From Enoplosus armatus (taxonomy: Eukaryota > Chordata > Actinopteri > Centrarchiformes > Enoplosidae), in assembly GCF_043641665.1 (NCBI RefSeq), contig NC_092181.1, positions 12,563,463 through 12,627,462 on the forward strand: 64,000 nucleotides of DNA. The letters run 5' to 3'. A program made the translations under genes and the position numbers. The notes under the pieces are model-generated. The model searched no databases, was not told where the DNA came from, and saw only the letters and a list, made by a program, of their open reading frames with translations. The first letter of the stretch is position 1, and each line of letters opens with the position of its first letter. This document shows positions 35,981 to 48,567 of this stretch, in pieces.

Positions 35981-38900
35981 AAAGGTAGATTATCATTTAA
36001 CATCCTGTATGATAAAGCACATACAGATGATTAGAAAGTTTTAGGGAAAAAAGGCTATTCAAATTCCCTCAGAGAATAAAAGAGCTTTTTATTTGCTGAA
36101 GAATCATTGATGTGTAATTTTGCGTCTAATGCAGGACAAGCCTGAGGCTGACTCCTGAATGTGCACTGATGCTTTGCCCATAACAATCTAGCCAGGTGCT
36201 TTAAATATGTATTCTGCACACAATACTTGATCATTTGTCATTTACAATGGGCCTGGGGGGGATTCAGTAAGTTAAAAAAATATGTTTACACACATATTCC
36301 TTTGACTTACCAAAGCATCAGTGCATCTGGTGCTGCTGTTATGCTGTGTTGTCTGTCTGTTTTGCTTGTCTTGTCTGTAAAATATGTTTCTCCCTGTAAC
36401 ATCATTAAGTATTCTCAGTGGTATGAGGATGTGCTTTTTTGGCACTAGCAAGAGAAATAGATAAAAGTGTGATGATATTCTTGACCTCTTGATTTTTTTG
36501 AGACTGAATCAAGGGAAGTGGTTACTGTAGGTGAATGTCACTGGCATCTAGCTCAAGTTCCCCAATATAGTAAACTAACAACAAATACAATAAAACTCCC
36601 AACCTCTGTTTCTTTTTTTACTATAGGTTTTATAGTTCTGTTTCCTCCAAGTGTAAATACCAACAACAAACTGCTTTGTTGCTTTCGGGCTGCGTCTCCA
36701 CCTGAGCCCAGGCCTCCATCCATCACTGTCTGCGGAGCTGTCTGTTGACACTGTTTACTCCTTAAATAAGGTCAAGACTGCAGTGACTAAACAATCAGGT
36801 TTCGTTGACAAGAACATTTTAAGTTTGGTTGCTGTGTGACCAAAGCTGTTCCCAGAATAATTTTGAATGAAAATAAAACTTCAGGAAACAGGAACAGATG
36901 GAATTACAGCTGTTACCAAACTTGAGTAAAACTGTTGTCTTCCACTTGGCATTATGTCTCTGAGATGTGAATTTATGGACTCAAAAGGTGCAACTAAATC
37001 TTTTGTCACATTTGTGTTTGTTTATGTGTGTAAACTCTCAGCAATTTATCTTGATACTTGGTACTTTTTTAAAATTATGTTTGATTGATTGGACTGTGAA
37101 TCATACGCCTAGTACACCAACAGTCCTTCACCCCATCAAATTTACACATCTATTGCTACACATTACCTCCACACAGTTTATTCACCAAGTCATAGTTAAA
37201 TTATTAGTTAGTATCAGAGAATATACAATACAAACACCCACTGTATTCATAAGTTAACTAGCCATTCCATCAAATTTTGCACTCTCAGCTGCATTTTCAC
37301 ACAGACGTTTGACTGGAGGAAATACTAACGCGAATATGCTAGTAACATGTTTAGGTGGGAGCAGATCTTTTTCTGTGGGCCGCCGAATAAATTCTATTTC
37401 CAGCAAATTCTGCAGCTCTAAAGGAATCAGCTCATCCCTGACACCACAATTGATAGATCACGTAACTTTTATACAGTACATGTCTTATACCAACATCCTG
37501 ATCTATTTTGAGCTGCGTACATTTCCACATCACCTACATTATCCCTTGTATTGTGCTGCAAAGCTTCTCAATTTAGAATAACAGTATGGAAAATGCTGGA
37601 ATAAGGCAAGGTGATACCACATAATGTTTAGAGATGCTGCTGGTGTAGTGTTATTTATTTAGCTCCGAGCAGAACGGAGGGACGCTGAGACGCTCAACTT
37701 TCTTTTTGATAAATAAGGGTCGCTGCTGCTGTGCTGTGCATGTGCATGTGCATGCGCGTGTTTATGGGTGCATGTGCTGCAGCTCCAGGTATCCGGTCTA
37801 AACTAAAGGATGGTGGTCTTTTGGTTTGACAACTGAATGTTGTACACAGTGTACAGCCTTTGCACTATGTCTGTCACACACACATATACTTATCTCATAT
37901 TCTCCACCAGACTGGAAACCCTGTCAGTCCCACCACAAGCTATTTAAGTGATGATGTGCTTTTTTTTGAATTTCAGTCTAAGTAAGTGCAGAGTTTTGGG
38001 TGTGCACAACTTTGTGTGGGTTCTGTGTGTGTGTGTGAGTGAATATAGCCTGTCAGTCTGGTTTACTGAGTACAAACTGGCATCATTAGCGAGCCTGTGA
38101 CTGGCTGCCACGGCACAATGGTTACAACACTGACAGCGAGGAAATGTGGAGCTTGAAAACTGTTGTATTATTTCCAGCATATTTGTACATTTGACAAGTT
38201 TGTATCTCCACAAACTTGGATACAGCCCAACTGGCAGAAATGATAGTGAGACACCGGGAGATGAAACAAGCATCTGGCAACACACACACACACACAGACA
38301 GACATGAATGTGCACACTCTAAAAGCTGTCTCTGATAAGAGAGCATTATGCAGCAACATTGCAATAATTTACCTTCAAGAAATACAAACAACAGTGAAAA
38401 TAAATATTAGCATAGGTGTCAAGAAAAAAAACTGCCTAAAAACTGTGCACCACAGACAGCACATTAAAAACTCATATTCAACAGTTTCTAAGTGGTATCC
38501 ACTCTTACTTTTTCAGATTGAAACTACTTTTATATAACTGCACTTAACTACTAAAGAATGGTCACAGTTGAAAAATGCTACATCAGCAGTTTCTAGCCTG
38601 TTTAAAGCTTATTATCCTATAAAGGGTAATAGATTTCCCTCTGATGGAGACAAATGGGGAACTCTTGTTTGTGAAGCTGCCTCAAATAAATAGTTTTGAA
38701 TACAGAATGTAATGGTTTGAATCAGTGCTTTGATATTGGTTAAAACTTCAAAATGATGACATGATCTCACATGAATAAAAGGATTATGTTCCTACACTAT
38801 GAGAGGATTATGTGACACTTGAACAAACCTGTATTTTCACTTGATTGCCATATATTACAGTTATATTGAGGGAAGGGCAGCAGGCTATTTGAAGCTAGGT

Positions 38901-39132
38901 TTTATCCATCCCTGCACCATTTCAGTGTCAGACTTGTTTCCATCACACAATCCTTTGAGGGATTCCTAGTAGTACTTGCAGTGAAGACATGTTGGGGACT
39001 TCCTGAAAATGTTTGAGTTACTTGACTTAACTGCAGGTTAGAGCTGTAGGACAACTCAAAAGCTGACATGACAAACTCAACAACAAATATGTCATAGAGC
39101 AACAAAAATTAGTTGTTTCTACTTTTATATCT

Positions 39133-39701
39133 TAAAGGAATAGTTCAACATTTTGGGAAATACCCTTATTCACGTCCTTGCCAAGAGTTAGATAAGAAGA
39201 TCAATACCACAATTATGTTTGTGCATTAAATATGCTACAGTCAGTAGCCAATGAGCTTAGCTTAGCATAATGAAATAGCTAACCTGGCTCTTTCCAAAGG
39301 GAACAAAATCCACCTATACCAGCACCTCTGAAGCTCACTAATTAACATGTTATATAATTTAATCCATAAAAAAATGTATTGCACATGGCCAAGAAACAGT
39401 CTGTACATATCCCCCAGTAAAACAACAGATTGTAATGTTTACACGTTTTTTTCATAAGAATTAAGGAGATATAACATGTTCATTAGTGAGCTTTGGACGT
39501 GCTGGTTGGCAGATTTAGTTACCTTTGGACTTGGCCGGGGCCTGTTTGCAGTCTTTAAGCTACGCTAAGCTAACCGGCTCCTGTAGCTTCATCTTGAACA
39601 CACAGACAGATGAGAGTGGTTTTGATGTTCTCCTCTAACTCACGGCAAGAAAGCAAATTAGCACATTTCCCAAAATGTTGGGGAAAAAACTATTCTTTTA
39701 A
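39133..39701. mobile_element. Non-autonomous TIR element (about 570 bp)
   Basis: Left end TAAAGGAATAGTTCAACATT then TTGGGAAA; right end TTTCCCAAAATGTTGG ... AAACTATTCTTTTA. These are inverted repeats interrupted by a few bases on the right. The interior has GAGCTTAGCTTAGC and AGCTCACTAATTAACATG, typical of a very common percomorph family. Confidence 0.75.
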
Positions 39702-40739
39702 CAGTGTTTTCCACTAGATCATTATGAGGTCACTGAGTACAGTCTGTCTTTGAAAACTGCAGATTTTTGCTGATACCAGCTCATACGTTGGTTTTTCTAT
39801 CCCCATGTCATTTCTCCACTCTGATCAGCTCCACTCCCGTCGGCTCAAAGACCTTGACGGGTCCTGTCCGTGTCTTTTTCTCCATCAGTTTTTCTTTCTA
39901 GTTTTTGTCAACTCGACTGCCCTTCTGCCAACCTTCTGTTCATTTTTAATCTGTCCTCCCACTGAGCCCAGCACTTTGTTGTCTTTCTCCTCATCTCTGT
40001 CTCTTTGCTCTCCACTTCTGTTCCTTTTAGCTCAACCAATTCTCTTTACGATCCTCTCCTCCTTTAAATATCCCCTCCACTTTTCATCCTTTACCTCTCC
40101 TCTCTACTCTCTTCTCTGCATAGTCCTCCTCTTCTCCTCTCCTGCTCAGTATGTTCTTTAGTATACAGCCCTTTTCATTTACTGCAATATCTCACCTGCC
40201 TAACGCTGTGGGTTTTTTTGGTGCCAGGATTCGGAACAGCATCCCACCTCTGTTGCTTTGCTGCCCTTTTCTCAACAGCAGATCGAGTCCAGATGGCCTG
40301 TTTCAGTGCTTAGTGTTCACCACTGTCAATCACATGGAATATGCACATTTAACCACCTTGGAGGTTTTAACTGCATGCAGCACACAAGACACTAAATCTT
40401 TACTGCGTAGTTACTACATACTTCAGAGGAAATGTGAGGATTTGGCATGTAGAGATTGTGCTATCTGTCTATCCATCTGTCCAACAGTTGTACAAGGTCA
40501 TGAAAAATTAAAAGAGCTTTCTTCTCCAATGGTCGTTGTCTTTGGAATATTTAAGGGATGCAAGCTTTGTGACAGCAATGGGCTGATGTGGAAATTGACC
40601 AGAATTGAGTGAAGATAAAATTGGGAAGGGGATGTTACAGAGAGTGAAAAATATATAATGATAACATATATGGTGAGCTGAGGTCATATATAGCAAAAAT
40701 GATAAATTGCTCTTTCTCTTTCTCTTTGTTTGTCTCCAG

Positions 40740-40832
40740 GTCCTCTCTGACGTGCCCTCATTGCCTTAAGCAGAGCAACACCTTCGACCCATTTTTATGT
40801 ATCTCCCTGCCTATCCCCCTACGACAAACCAG
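40740..40832 (+). CDS. usp43: usp43 exon b (internal exon): first CxxC of the zinc ribbon
   Basis: This 93-nt exon starts with one base that completes a split Arg from exon a. It then reads SSLTCPHCLKQS, N-T-F-D-P-F-L-C, ISLPIPLRQT, and ends with two bases of another split Arg. The Cys-Pro-His-Cys pair is the first half of the zinc ribbon that shapes the fingers subdomain of USP catalytic domains. In USP43 the partner Cys pair lies much further along the protein, after a ubiquitin-like insert, and must be on exons beyond this window. The block Leu-Lys-Gln-Ser-Asn-Thr-Phe-Asp-Pro-Phe is shared by USP43 and USP31. The sequence Pro-Ile-Pro-Leu-Arg-Gln-Thr-Arg matches USP43 rather than USP31. Splice sites are TCTCCAG| and |GTGACG. 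Confidence 0.95.
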
Positions 40833-41920
40833 GTGACGTATAACACACATGACAAGTGTTTCAATCTAAAGTATATTTAATAAAACAGCTAAACCATTGT
40901 TGCTGTCGACTTATCAACTTTGACATCTAGTTTCATTTAATTGTCACACATTTTTCTGCTTCGCAACACTATGTTAAGGTAATAACTCATGTAAAAACTA
41001 CCAGTTTATGCTGAGTGACACATTGCTTGCCGTCTATACTACCCAAACTATATTTCTTCTAATTGTTAGTGTCAGAAGTAAACTTATTAATATGGTTTTT
41101 AGTCATTTTTTATTGTTTCATTTTGGTGAAATATATATTGAAATATTCTACCATACTTTTCTGTCATTCTTTATAGGGTAAATCTCCTGTAGGCATCCAG
41201 TGCGTGCACAAAACTGTTTAGTCAAGCTAAAGCTTTTATTAGCTGCTGGAAGTTGACACAGCTGATATCAGCGATATGATCATAAAGACTACCTAATATA
41301 GCAGAATGATTTGCCTCAATGAATAAGTAGAACAACACATCGATCACGACAGATGCACTGTAAAAGCACACATTTGTAAAGGAAATTTGGCAAATATGAC
41401 TACACAAACACATGCGTGGGCACACGTTTGCACAAACATACTCTACACGTCAGCAGCTATCGGCCATGGTCATATCATAGTGACAAATGTTGGCCATCAA
41501 AAGTCCCTGACCAAACACTTTCTGTGTTGTTTCCATTTTTAACCGTACCAGAAGTTGCATGTCAGCAAGGTCCCGCTGTACGACAGTGTGACTTTGAGAT
41601 ATGAAGAAAGAGACAGAGAGAGAGAACAAGAGAGGGCGAGGGAATGCACAAAGGACTTTATTTATTTTATTTTAACAAATAGAGAGAGAGTGACAGATAT
41701 AAGACTTTATGGCTCTAGTATTCTTCAGGCATCAGCAATCAGTTACCACTTCCAATTAAAGGCCCTGCACATCCACACAGGTGATTTGAATTATTCTGAC
41801 ATCTTCTTGAGTCTCCTGTTAGCTTTGTTGCACCCGTTAGGGCGCGACAAATGACACCTTTATCATTCTTAGTCCTCTGACCTCAAGTAATACCCATCAA
41901 AGCTCTGGCCCAGATCCAAC

Positions 41921-41980
41921 CTGAGCAGAGGTCTAATCAGCCAGAATAACTAAAAACACCTGTATGGGTGTACAGGGCCT
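41921..41980 (-). repeat. In-window repeat family B, copy 3
   Basis: The reverse complement reads TACACCCATACAGGTGTTTT, then CTGATTAGACCTCTGCTCAGG given as CTGATTAGACC and TCTGCTCAGG. It matches copies 1 and 4. Confidence 0.65.
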
Positions 41981-42375
41981 TTCAAATCACTTGAATGAGG
42001 GGCATCTTGGTGACCAAGGCATGCTGGGTAACCACAATATTATAGGTTTTGTCTCAGGTTGTCCCCTTTATCTCTCTCTGCCCATGTGTCCAAACATCTT
42101 ACAAGGAAAACAAAACAACAAATATCAGTTGAATTTCAGTCATACGATTTCACAATTTGCCTACATTCAGTGTTGAATGAATCCTCCTATCTTCAAGCAT
42201 GCAGGCACCGCTGCTCTGCGTCCTCTCTGCATGTCTTCCACAGTGTTAACCCCAAACTCTGTGCTACACTGTGAGTTTTCTGACAGTGTGTGGTCTGTCC
42301 CTGCAGTTGCCTGAGCCCGGCACAGAGGGAAATTCATTCAGGTTCAGTGTGGACTCACTGCTGGACCCACACTGA

Positions 42376-42448
<73 letters not shown>

Positions 42449-42458
42449 CAGACACACA
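42376..42458. repeat. (CA)n microsatellite, longest in window
   Basis: About 40 CA units with single CG and GA interruptions near the right end. Confidence 0.95.
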
Positions 42459-42639
42459 GTGGCCTCATGGCATCACCCTGCTGCAGCAGTATCCCAGCAG
42501 AATGCCTGAAAAGTCTGAGGCCCCCAGAGACACAGCAGGGTCTGACTGGCAGCATGGCATCGAGGTCTGGGTGCTGCAGATAATGCCAGTATGGCAGAGA
42601 GAAAAGGAGGGTGGCGGTGTCTCTGACTGGGTTTTCTCC

Positions 42640-42795
42640 TGTAATTAGAGATGGATTGTATGTCCACAGTCTGTCTATAATTTTGTCATCCTGATTGTTC
42701 ATACTGTGTTTACTGTGTTGGTCTGTCCATCCTGGGAGAGGGATCCCTCCTCTGTTGCTCTTCCTGAAGTTTCTTTCCCTATTAAAGGTTTTGGG
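42640..42795 (+). mobile_element. Dispersed teleost repeat tail
   Basis: GGTCTGTCCATCCTGGGAGA followed by GGGATCCCTCCTCTGTTGCT, CTTCCTGAAGTTTCTTTCCC and TTAAAGGTTTTGGGA is the conserved tail of a widespread fish repeat. Confidence 0.6.
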
Positions 42796-44684
42796 ATCAT
42801 ATCGTGGCATGATATATTAACACTCGCTCAAATTTGCTATAAACATCATACCACAACTCACATACACTGATCATTTTCGAAAATATGCCATCTGTTGAGG
42901 CGACAGACGACATGTTTGAGAATGAAAACAATCTGCGGATGTGGAGTTAGGGGGAAGTGATCTTACCAGACCTCTGTAACCCGCTCCTCATCTCTGCTTG
43001 AGGCTAGCAGCTCGAGGCTACATTAGCCGCTAATAGCATAACACGCCCAAATCTCTAACTGAACTGTTGGCGGTCAACTTATATTGTTGGAAATATAGGC
43101 GGCAGGTTTTTACAAGGAAGAAGAATGCGAGGAATAAAAAAGATCTGTGGTTCTGCCGCATCGATTTTGATCTTTTTTTACTATGTCTGTAAACAGACCT
43201 CTATTCCTGCGACATGATTGGCTGTTCGTCTTCTGTTTAATGGCAGGTGGCAACTAGCACTTAAGGTGCGTTAGCGTCCCCCTCTCCCGGTGTATGGGTG
43301 GTATAATTGTATCGAACATTTATCGAACATTTCTTATATTTCCATCGAGGGAAAATGATATAGACATAATTATCGTTTTGTAGCCCAGTCCTAATTTCAA
43401 GCACGTCCTGCATCTTTACAAGTACATACTTGCTCACGCTCGCAGCATGAGCTGTAACAAAATGGATTCCTTTAAGGTAGGAAGACATTGCAACAAAAAT
43501 AGAACACACAGGAAAATAGCAGGCAGAAATGTGAAGTATACATGATTTAGCTGTAATTGATCTCAAACATGCAGAGACACTTCTAGGGTTGTTAAATCTG
43601 TAAACACTTTGAGCATGATCCTGGCTCTAATGTTGTTTTTCAAGTCGATTTTGATTATCTAAAGAGCACCATGCACTCTTGGTGCCTCATGTGGAAACAT
43701 ACGAGAGGTTACTGTTTAGTAGAAACTATCAGGCACCCAAACCGGCAGGGGGATGGGACGCTGCAAAAAACCTGCTGTTTGAGATGACATCTCTATTTCC
43801 TGTTCCTCTTGAGTATCATCCCACACCTATCTTCCCGTTTCATTTCACATCTCGGTGTCTCATCTCGGAGCATCTAACAACGTAAATAAAACAGCTGCTC
43901 AGATCCTTCGCCGTCTGCCCTGTCAGCCTCCCCACCGCTAACACATTACTCACCTGAATAATGCATGATGGGAAACAGGAAGTGGAGGTGTCAGCGATTA
44001 CGCCGTCTTCATCCCAAATGAGTAGGCGTGACCTTACTCTGTCTCCCTGCTTTGTCTTTTCCTCAATGCTCTCGTTTCTATTTCTTTCTTCACTACCTGC
44101 TCTCCTTTCTGTTCTCCCGTCTTCTCATCAGACTCCTTAGTTACAGATCTAATCCTATTATTTATTATATCTTCCTACTATCCCTCTGTCTTTTCCATCC
44201 CTGCATCCCTTACGGGAGGTCTTCAGATTGCTGTAAAGCAGACGTGTCCCAGCACACAGCAGCGTCCCGCGGGACCATCACCAGTGTGCTGGATTAGCAC
44301 GTCATATCCAGTCACGCATATACGTACACACACACACAAGGGGAAAACTGAAACACTACAAGGCAACATCTGAAAATAGTGAATTCACTTCAGATATTAA
44401 GTCAGACACAGACAAATCGGATGGTTTATGCTCATGAAATTAGATTTTGTACAACAGTATTGTCAGAGGAAATCTTGTCCCCAAACTTATTAGACATTAA
44501 ACAGCTCAGCAGTGCATGTCTCATTTTATTGGATGTTTTGTTTTGCTGTTTAGCAGCTGAAATACATCAAGACTCAGCTAAGCTCAATACATCTCTGGAA
44601 CAATTGCATTATTCTCTCTCTTTTTGGTTTTGGTCGACATGTTTCTCTCTAGACAGTATGTGGACGGTATGTGTGTAACACCTG

Positions 44685-44687
<3 letters not shown>

Positions 44688-44718
<31 letters not shown>
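44688..44718. repeat. (GT)n microsatellite upstream of exon c
   Basis: About 15 GT units, 226 bp before the acceptor of the exon at 44945. A (CA)n run of opposite sense follows that exon. Confidence 0.92.
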
Positions 44719-44719
<1 letters not shown>

Positions 44720-44944
44720 TGCGTGCGTGCATACAAATATGTAACTCAGTATGCCAGGGTGTGTTTGGAATCTGTAATAATGTAAACATGCAAAATCAGA
44801 ATTGCAAAACAATTTGGCACTTTGCTCTAGCATGTCATCTATCTTCCTCTCTCTGTCTTCCCACCCCTCCCTCTCTTACACACACACACACATACATACA
44901 TACACACTTCCTCACGCATCCTCCCTCTTCTATTTGCCCCACAG

Positions 44945-45080
44945 GCCGATGTGTGTGACGCTGGTCTTCAATATGAAGGGTCAGAGGTACCTGCGGGTGG
45001 GGCTGGCTGTACCTCTCTTTGGTTCCCTGTCCTGCCTGCGAGCCATGGTGGCAGAGGAGGGCAACATCTCCCCTGACCAG
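44945..45080 (+). CDS. usp43: usp43 exon c (internal exon): first half of the ubiquitin-like insert
   Basis: This 136-nt exon supplies one base of a split Arg and then 45 full codons, starting P-M-C-V-T-L-V-F and ending G-N-I-S-P-D-Q. The stretch reads as beta strand (VTLVF), then basic strand (QRYLRVGLAVP), then helix (LSCLRAMVAEEG). This is the start of the ubiquitin-like fold inserted in the catalytic domain of the USP4/11/15/31/43 group. Arg-Val-Gly-Leu-Ala-Val-Pro followed by Met-Val-Ala-Glu-Glu-Gly agrees with my recollection of USP43 and disagrees with USP31 at several positions; this rests on memory, not a search. The exon ends in phase 0 at CAG|GTATAT. A (CA)n tract starts about 10 bases inside the following intron, which is unusually close to a donor. 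Confidence 0.94.
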
Positions 45081-45089
45081 GTATATGCG

Positions 45090-45109
45090 CACACACACAC
45101 ACACACACA
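45090..45109. repeat. (CA)n microsatellite at the exon c donor
   Basis: Ten CA-type units starting about 10 bases inside the intron. Confidence 0.92.
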
Positions 45110-45275
45110 GGAGTGGACACCAGAGTTACCCCTCTAAAATAATTTTTTCCACCTGAAACAACATTCAAATAAACGATCCACTGATACTCACACGTACTGA
45201 TAGACTCTTTTCACAGCAGACGTTTTGACTTGTCATATCAGGAAAAGAACAGGCGGAATTGATAACATTAACGAT

Positions 45276-45430
45276 GGCTGCATTCCAGTTAGGTGAGCCA
45301 TTTCCAGGCTCCTGGTATTGTGCATGCTGGTTGAGTGACATGGTTTAGTGAGACACTGAAAGGAACTGAGCCATCATTATGTTATTAGTAACACCTGTGC
45401 TTTTCCTGCTATGCCAAGTCAAAATGTCAA
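45276..45430 (+). repeat. In-window repeat family A, copy 3
   Basis: GGCTGCATTCCAGTTAGGTG, TATTGTGCATGCTGGTTGAG, GGAACTGAGCCATCATTATG and CTTTTCCTGCTATGCCAAGT. This is the longest of the three copies. Confidence 0.7.
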
Positions 45431-46798
45431 AATAATTATTTAAAGTATATTTTAACCCAGGTTTCTTTTGATGGTTCCAGCATCTCAAAAGTGATGATTT
45501 GCTGCTTCATTCTGTTTGATATCATTTAAAATTGAGTATCTTTGGGTTTTAGACTGGTGGTGGGACGCCACATGCAGTTTAAAGATGTCACCTTGGGCTC
45601 TGTAACATTTTGACGGTCATTTTTTCTACACAAACCTTGTTGGAATGGTGGCATTGTTTCCTTCTACTGTATCACAAGTACAAAAGTCCAGTGTTAATTA
45701 CCTCAACCAGTTATGTGAAAATGAAAATGAAAGAGAATCTAAGTCCAAGTCAATCACTGTGTCAAGTACAGGAGATTAAAGATCAACCACAAAGTAACTC
45801 TGCAAGATCTAGTAGATGTTTACAATGGACAGTTTGGGTAATCATTATTTTAACATCCACCTTCGTTTTGTCTTTCAAATAAGTGGCTTAGATGATATGG
45901 TAAACCTGTTTAAAACCTCTATGCTTGTATGCTTCCACCTGTGCACTCTTGTGGTTAGTGCTGGCTTCACGTCCCCACATCTCAGCAATGAAGTTAGTGA
46001 GTAAAATATTTTCTTAAATCACAAGAAAGGTGTAAAGAAATAAAGCCCAGATGAAAACAACAACAACAAATTCTCTATTAAAGCAGGGTAACACTTGAAT
46101 GCATGCACACACCTAGCTGAAATGTCACCAACAAGAGAAAAGGTAAAAGAAAAGGTTCCAGAGGCGTGTGTTCATCAATCTTTCACCTGCCCTACAACAG
46201 ATGATGAATACTGCTGGATTTTCTAAACCTGCGTCCACAGCAGCAAGAGAGTAAAAAGGAGTAGCAAAGACTCAAATATCCCATGAAATGAAAAATACCC
46301 CTTTTTCATGGTTCATAGGTGCACTGTTCCACTATCTATTGTTGTGTGACAAATATACCTGTATGTCAAAATGCATAAAGTCCCAGAAAATCTATTCTGA
46401 TATACACTGTCTAGTAAACTATCCTAATCTGTTGGTCACCAGTGTTTGGGTGTAGTAATGATGAGATGAGGTGATGATGACGCTCTTTATGTCACCTCTT
46501 TGGCTCTCAACGTTTCCTTTATGTCAGTGTTGATGCATCACATTTCTTCTGTTTGATTTATATGATTTCCTGAGGGGCAGACATCTATTTAAACCAGCTA
46601 ATTCACCATGAATTAGTTGCGCAGTTGCAAAAAAAACATTTTGGAAATGGAAGCTTTTAGCATTCTTGTACGTAAATTCTTGTAAGTTCCCTGTTGAATT
46701 GTTTCGCAAACTAGCAGAAGATTAATTTCAGTTTCCTGATGAGGAAATTCATTTCAGTTCACAGGGTGAGAGTTTCTTGTTCAGGTTTTGCGTCTCCC

Positions 46799-46909
46799 AC
46801 ACACCCATCGTCCACCCACACAGGTGTTTTCACTTACTGGGCTGATTAGACCTTTTCTCAGGCCTGTGTGCGAGACGCTGTGCTTAATTAACATCTCCTA
46901 CACTCTTCG
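46799..46909 (+). repeat. In-window repeat family B, copy 4
   Basis: ACACACCCATCGTCCACCCA, CACAGGTGTTTTCACTTACT, CTGATTAGACCTTTTCTCAG and TTAACATCTCC. Copies of family A lie upstream both here and at copy 1, so A and B may be parts of one longer element. Confidence 0.7.
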
Positions 46910-47156
46910 TTTTTTTGCATTTGTCAGGGTAGGAAAACTTCCACCTTTACCACTCTTACTGGTTCTGCCTTTAATTCCTACCAGCGTACATCAAAACTCT
47001 GAGTTTTCGTCCAATAATTAAACAGGTTGCAAAAAAGACATAAATGCAAGCAAAGCACAAAAGGGCGGGTGAGGACAAAAGCCAAAGAAATGTGGATTTG
47101 GCAAGTAAAAGGACAGAGGAATTTCTGTTGTTTCTGGTCCCAACAGGGAGTGCTCA

Positions 47157-47211
<55 letters not shown>
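47157..47211. repeat. (CA)n microsatellite
   Basis: About 27 CA units. Pairs in sequence sense with the TG tract 110 bp downstream. Confidence 0.95.
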
Positions 47212-47213
<2 letters not shown>

Positions 47214-47321
47214 AGTTTGTCATCACTTCAGAAAGAAGCTTGTTTGGTTCCTTTTATTTGTATCCCTATCTCCCACCTTGTCCAGTGTCTTTGAAGTATA
47301 TTTGATTCTAGTATGATAAAA

Positions 47322-47325
47322 GTGT

Positions 47326-47375
<50 letters not shown>
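47322..47375. repeat. (TG)n microsatellite
   Basis: About 26 TG units with one TTTG interruption; complementary to 47157-47211. Confidence 0.95.
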
Positions 47376-47376
<1 letters not shown>

Positions 47377-48567
47377 GGACCTCCATACTAAACATCTTAC
47401 TTACCACATTCATCTTTTCAATGTCTCCCTCTTCTAAGCATCTACTAAGCTCCTGTGTTTTCAGCTGTCATTAATTGCCTTGCATCCTTTCTATCTCTTC
47501 TCTCTTTTTCTCTATTTAAGTGCAAAAATACCAAGTATGTGTACTAATATACAACATGTATTCAACATTTACAGGTGCATTGAAACATGACATTGAGTCA
47601 AGTATTCCACAAACAAGTTGTCCTGACACACAAAAGTAACAGACTACCCATAGACGAGTCTGTCATGACCACTTACCATCATCATCATCATCATCCATTA
47701 TTATAAGCCTGTTTTTAGTCAATTAAAATGATGGTTTGGCCTGTTTCACCAGTGAGAGGTAGTATGCATAAGGGTGCTGTTGCTATGGTTACCTGCAGTT
47801 TAATAATCCTTTCATACAGATTTTAAAATCATTTAACAGGACACCTGCCTGTCAGTCACAAATTAGTATTATCTGTGGTCATGGTATAAGACATAAAACA
47901 CAAATAAAGAAGAGGAAAAGTTCTGCACTTAAAATACTTCCAAGCACAGAATATACCACAGCGTGAATTACATTGCTCCCCTCACTTAATACAATTTTTC
48001 TCTTTCACTGTCAGGGCTCTGAAGATCTTAATTTGAACATGAACTTGGAAATACACATCTCTGATAGATAAATTCTAAAAAGAAACTCTTCCTTTATACC
48101 ATTCCCTTTGCAGATGTTCATGTTTTGAATTTTTATCTTGATGTATTTCAGTTGCCAAGTTGTGGTCTCTGATTTTGTGCTTGTTTGAGAAATTTCTTCT
48201 AGTCTTTTATAAGTTGCTTTATATGATTTATGATTAATTCTAGAGATTTAAAGCTGCTACCTTTAGGGTTTGCTTTGATTGCTTTTCAACTGATTACAAA
48301 TGTATCTAGTTTTATTTTCTCTCTGAATTTGTCTTTGCTGGTTTATTTCTGTGAGTCAAGTTATCAGAGACAGTTCTGGTACCATTGTGGCTTAATGTTG
48401 TTTTTTTTTTTTCACTTTCAGTTGAATTAATTGTTTTTGTCCCTTGTGGGGTAATTTGGTTTGCAGCAAATAGGAAAAAAAAAATCTGGTTCAGCTCTGC
48501 AAGGATTGCTTGAGGCGCGTCTGTAGGCACGAAAGTTCACAGTGTCTCTCGTGCTCTCTGTTTCCAG

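Larger units (their letters stand above)
21871..40739 (+). other. usp43: usp43 intron a-b (18,869 bp)
   Basis: Bounded by GTGAGG and a CT-rich tract ending CCAG. It contains a LINE remnant (22172-22775), two copies of an interspersed repeat in opposite orientation (23985-24145 and 26515-26740), the tRNA-bearing tandem array (29050-34610), a TIR element (39133-39701), several (CA)n/(GA)n tracts and a long pyrimidine-rich stretch (about 39800-40150). Outside these I see no conserved coding or RNA feature. Open frames at 22857-23246, 28537-28842 and 28558-29007 have no recognisable domains. Confidence 0.85.
40833..44944 (+). other. usp43: usp43 intron b-c (4,112 bp)
   Basis: Contains a member of a short dispersed repeat family (41921-41980, minus orientation), a long CA microsatellite (42376-42458), a dispersed repeat tail (42640-42795), a further probable diverged repeat around 42800-43400, and a (GT)n tract at 44688-44718. 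The acceptor follows a CT-rich tract ending CCCCACAG. Confidence 0.85.
45081..48567 (+). other. usp43: usp43 intron c-d (3,487 bp)
   Basis: Starts GTATATGCGC followed directly by (AC)n. It contains a copy of a dispersed family (45276-45430), a second family copy (46799-46909), a (CA)n block at 47157-47211 and a complementary (TG)n block at 47322-47375, and a short (ATC)n run near 47678-47697. It ends in a pyrimidine tract and TTTCCAG. Confidence 0.85.

Noticed and set aside
39805..40612. Two open frames just upstream of exon b (118 and 153 codons)
   Set aside because: The first is a translation of a long pyrimidine-rich stretch. The second has no family resemblance and is not joined in frame to exon b, whose acceptor is clear.
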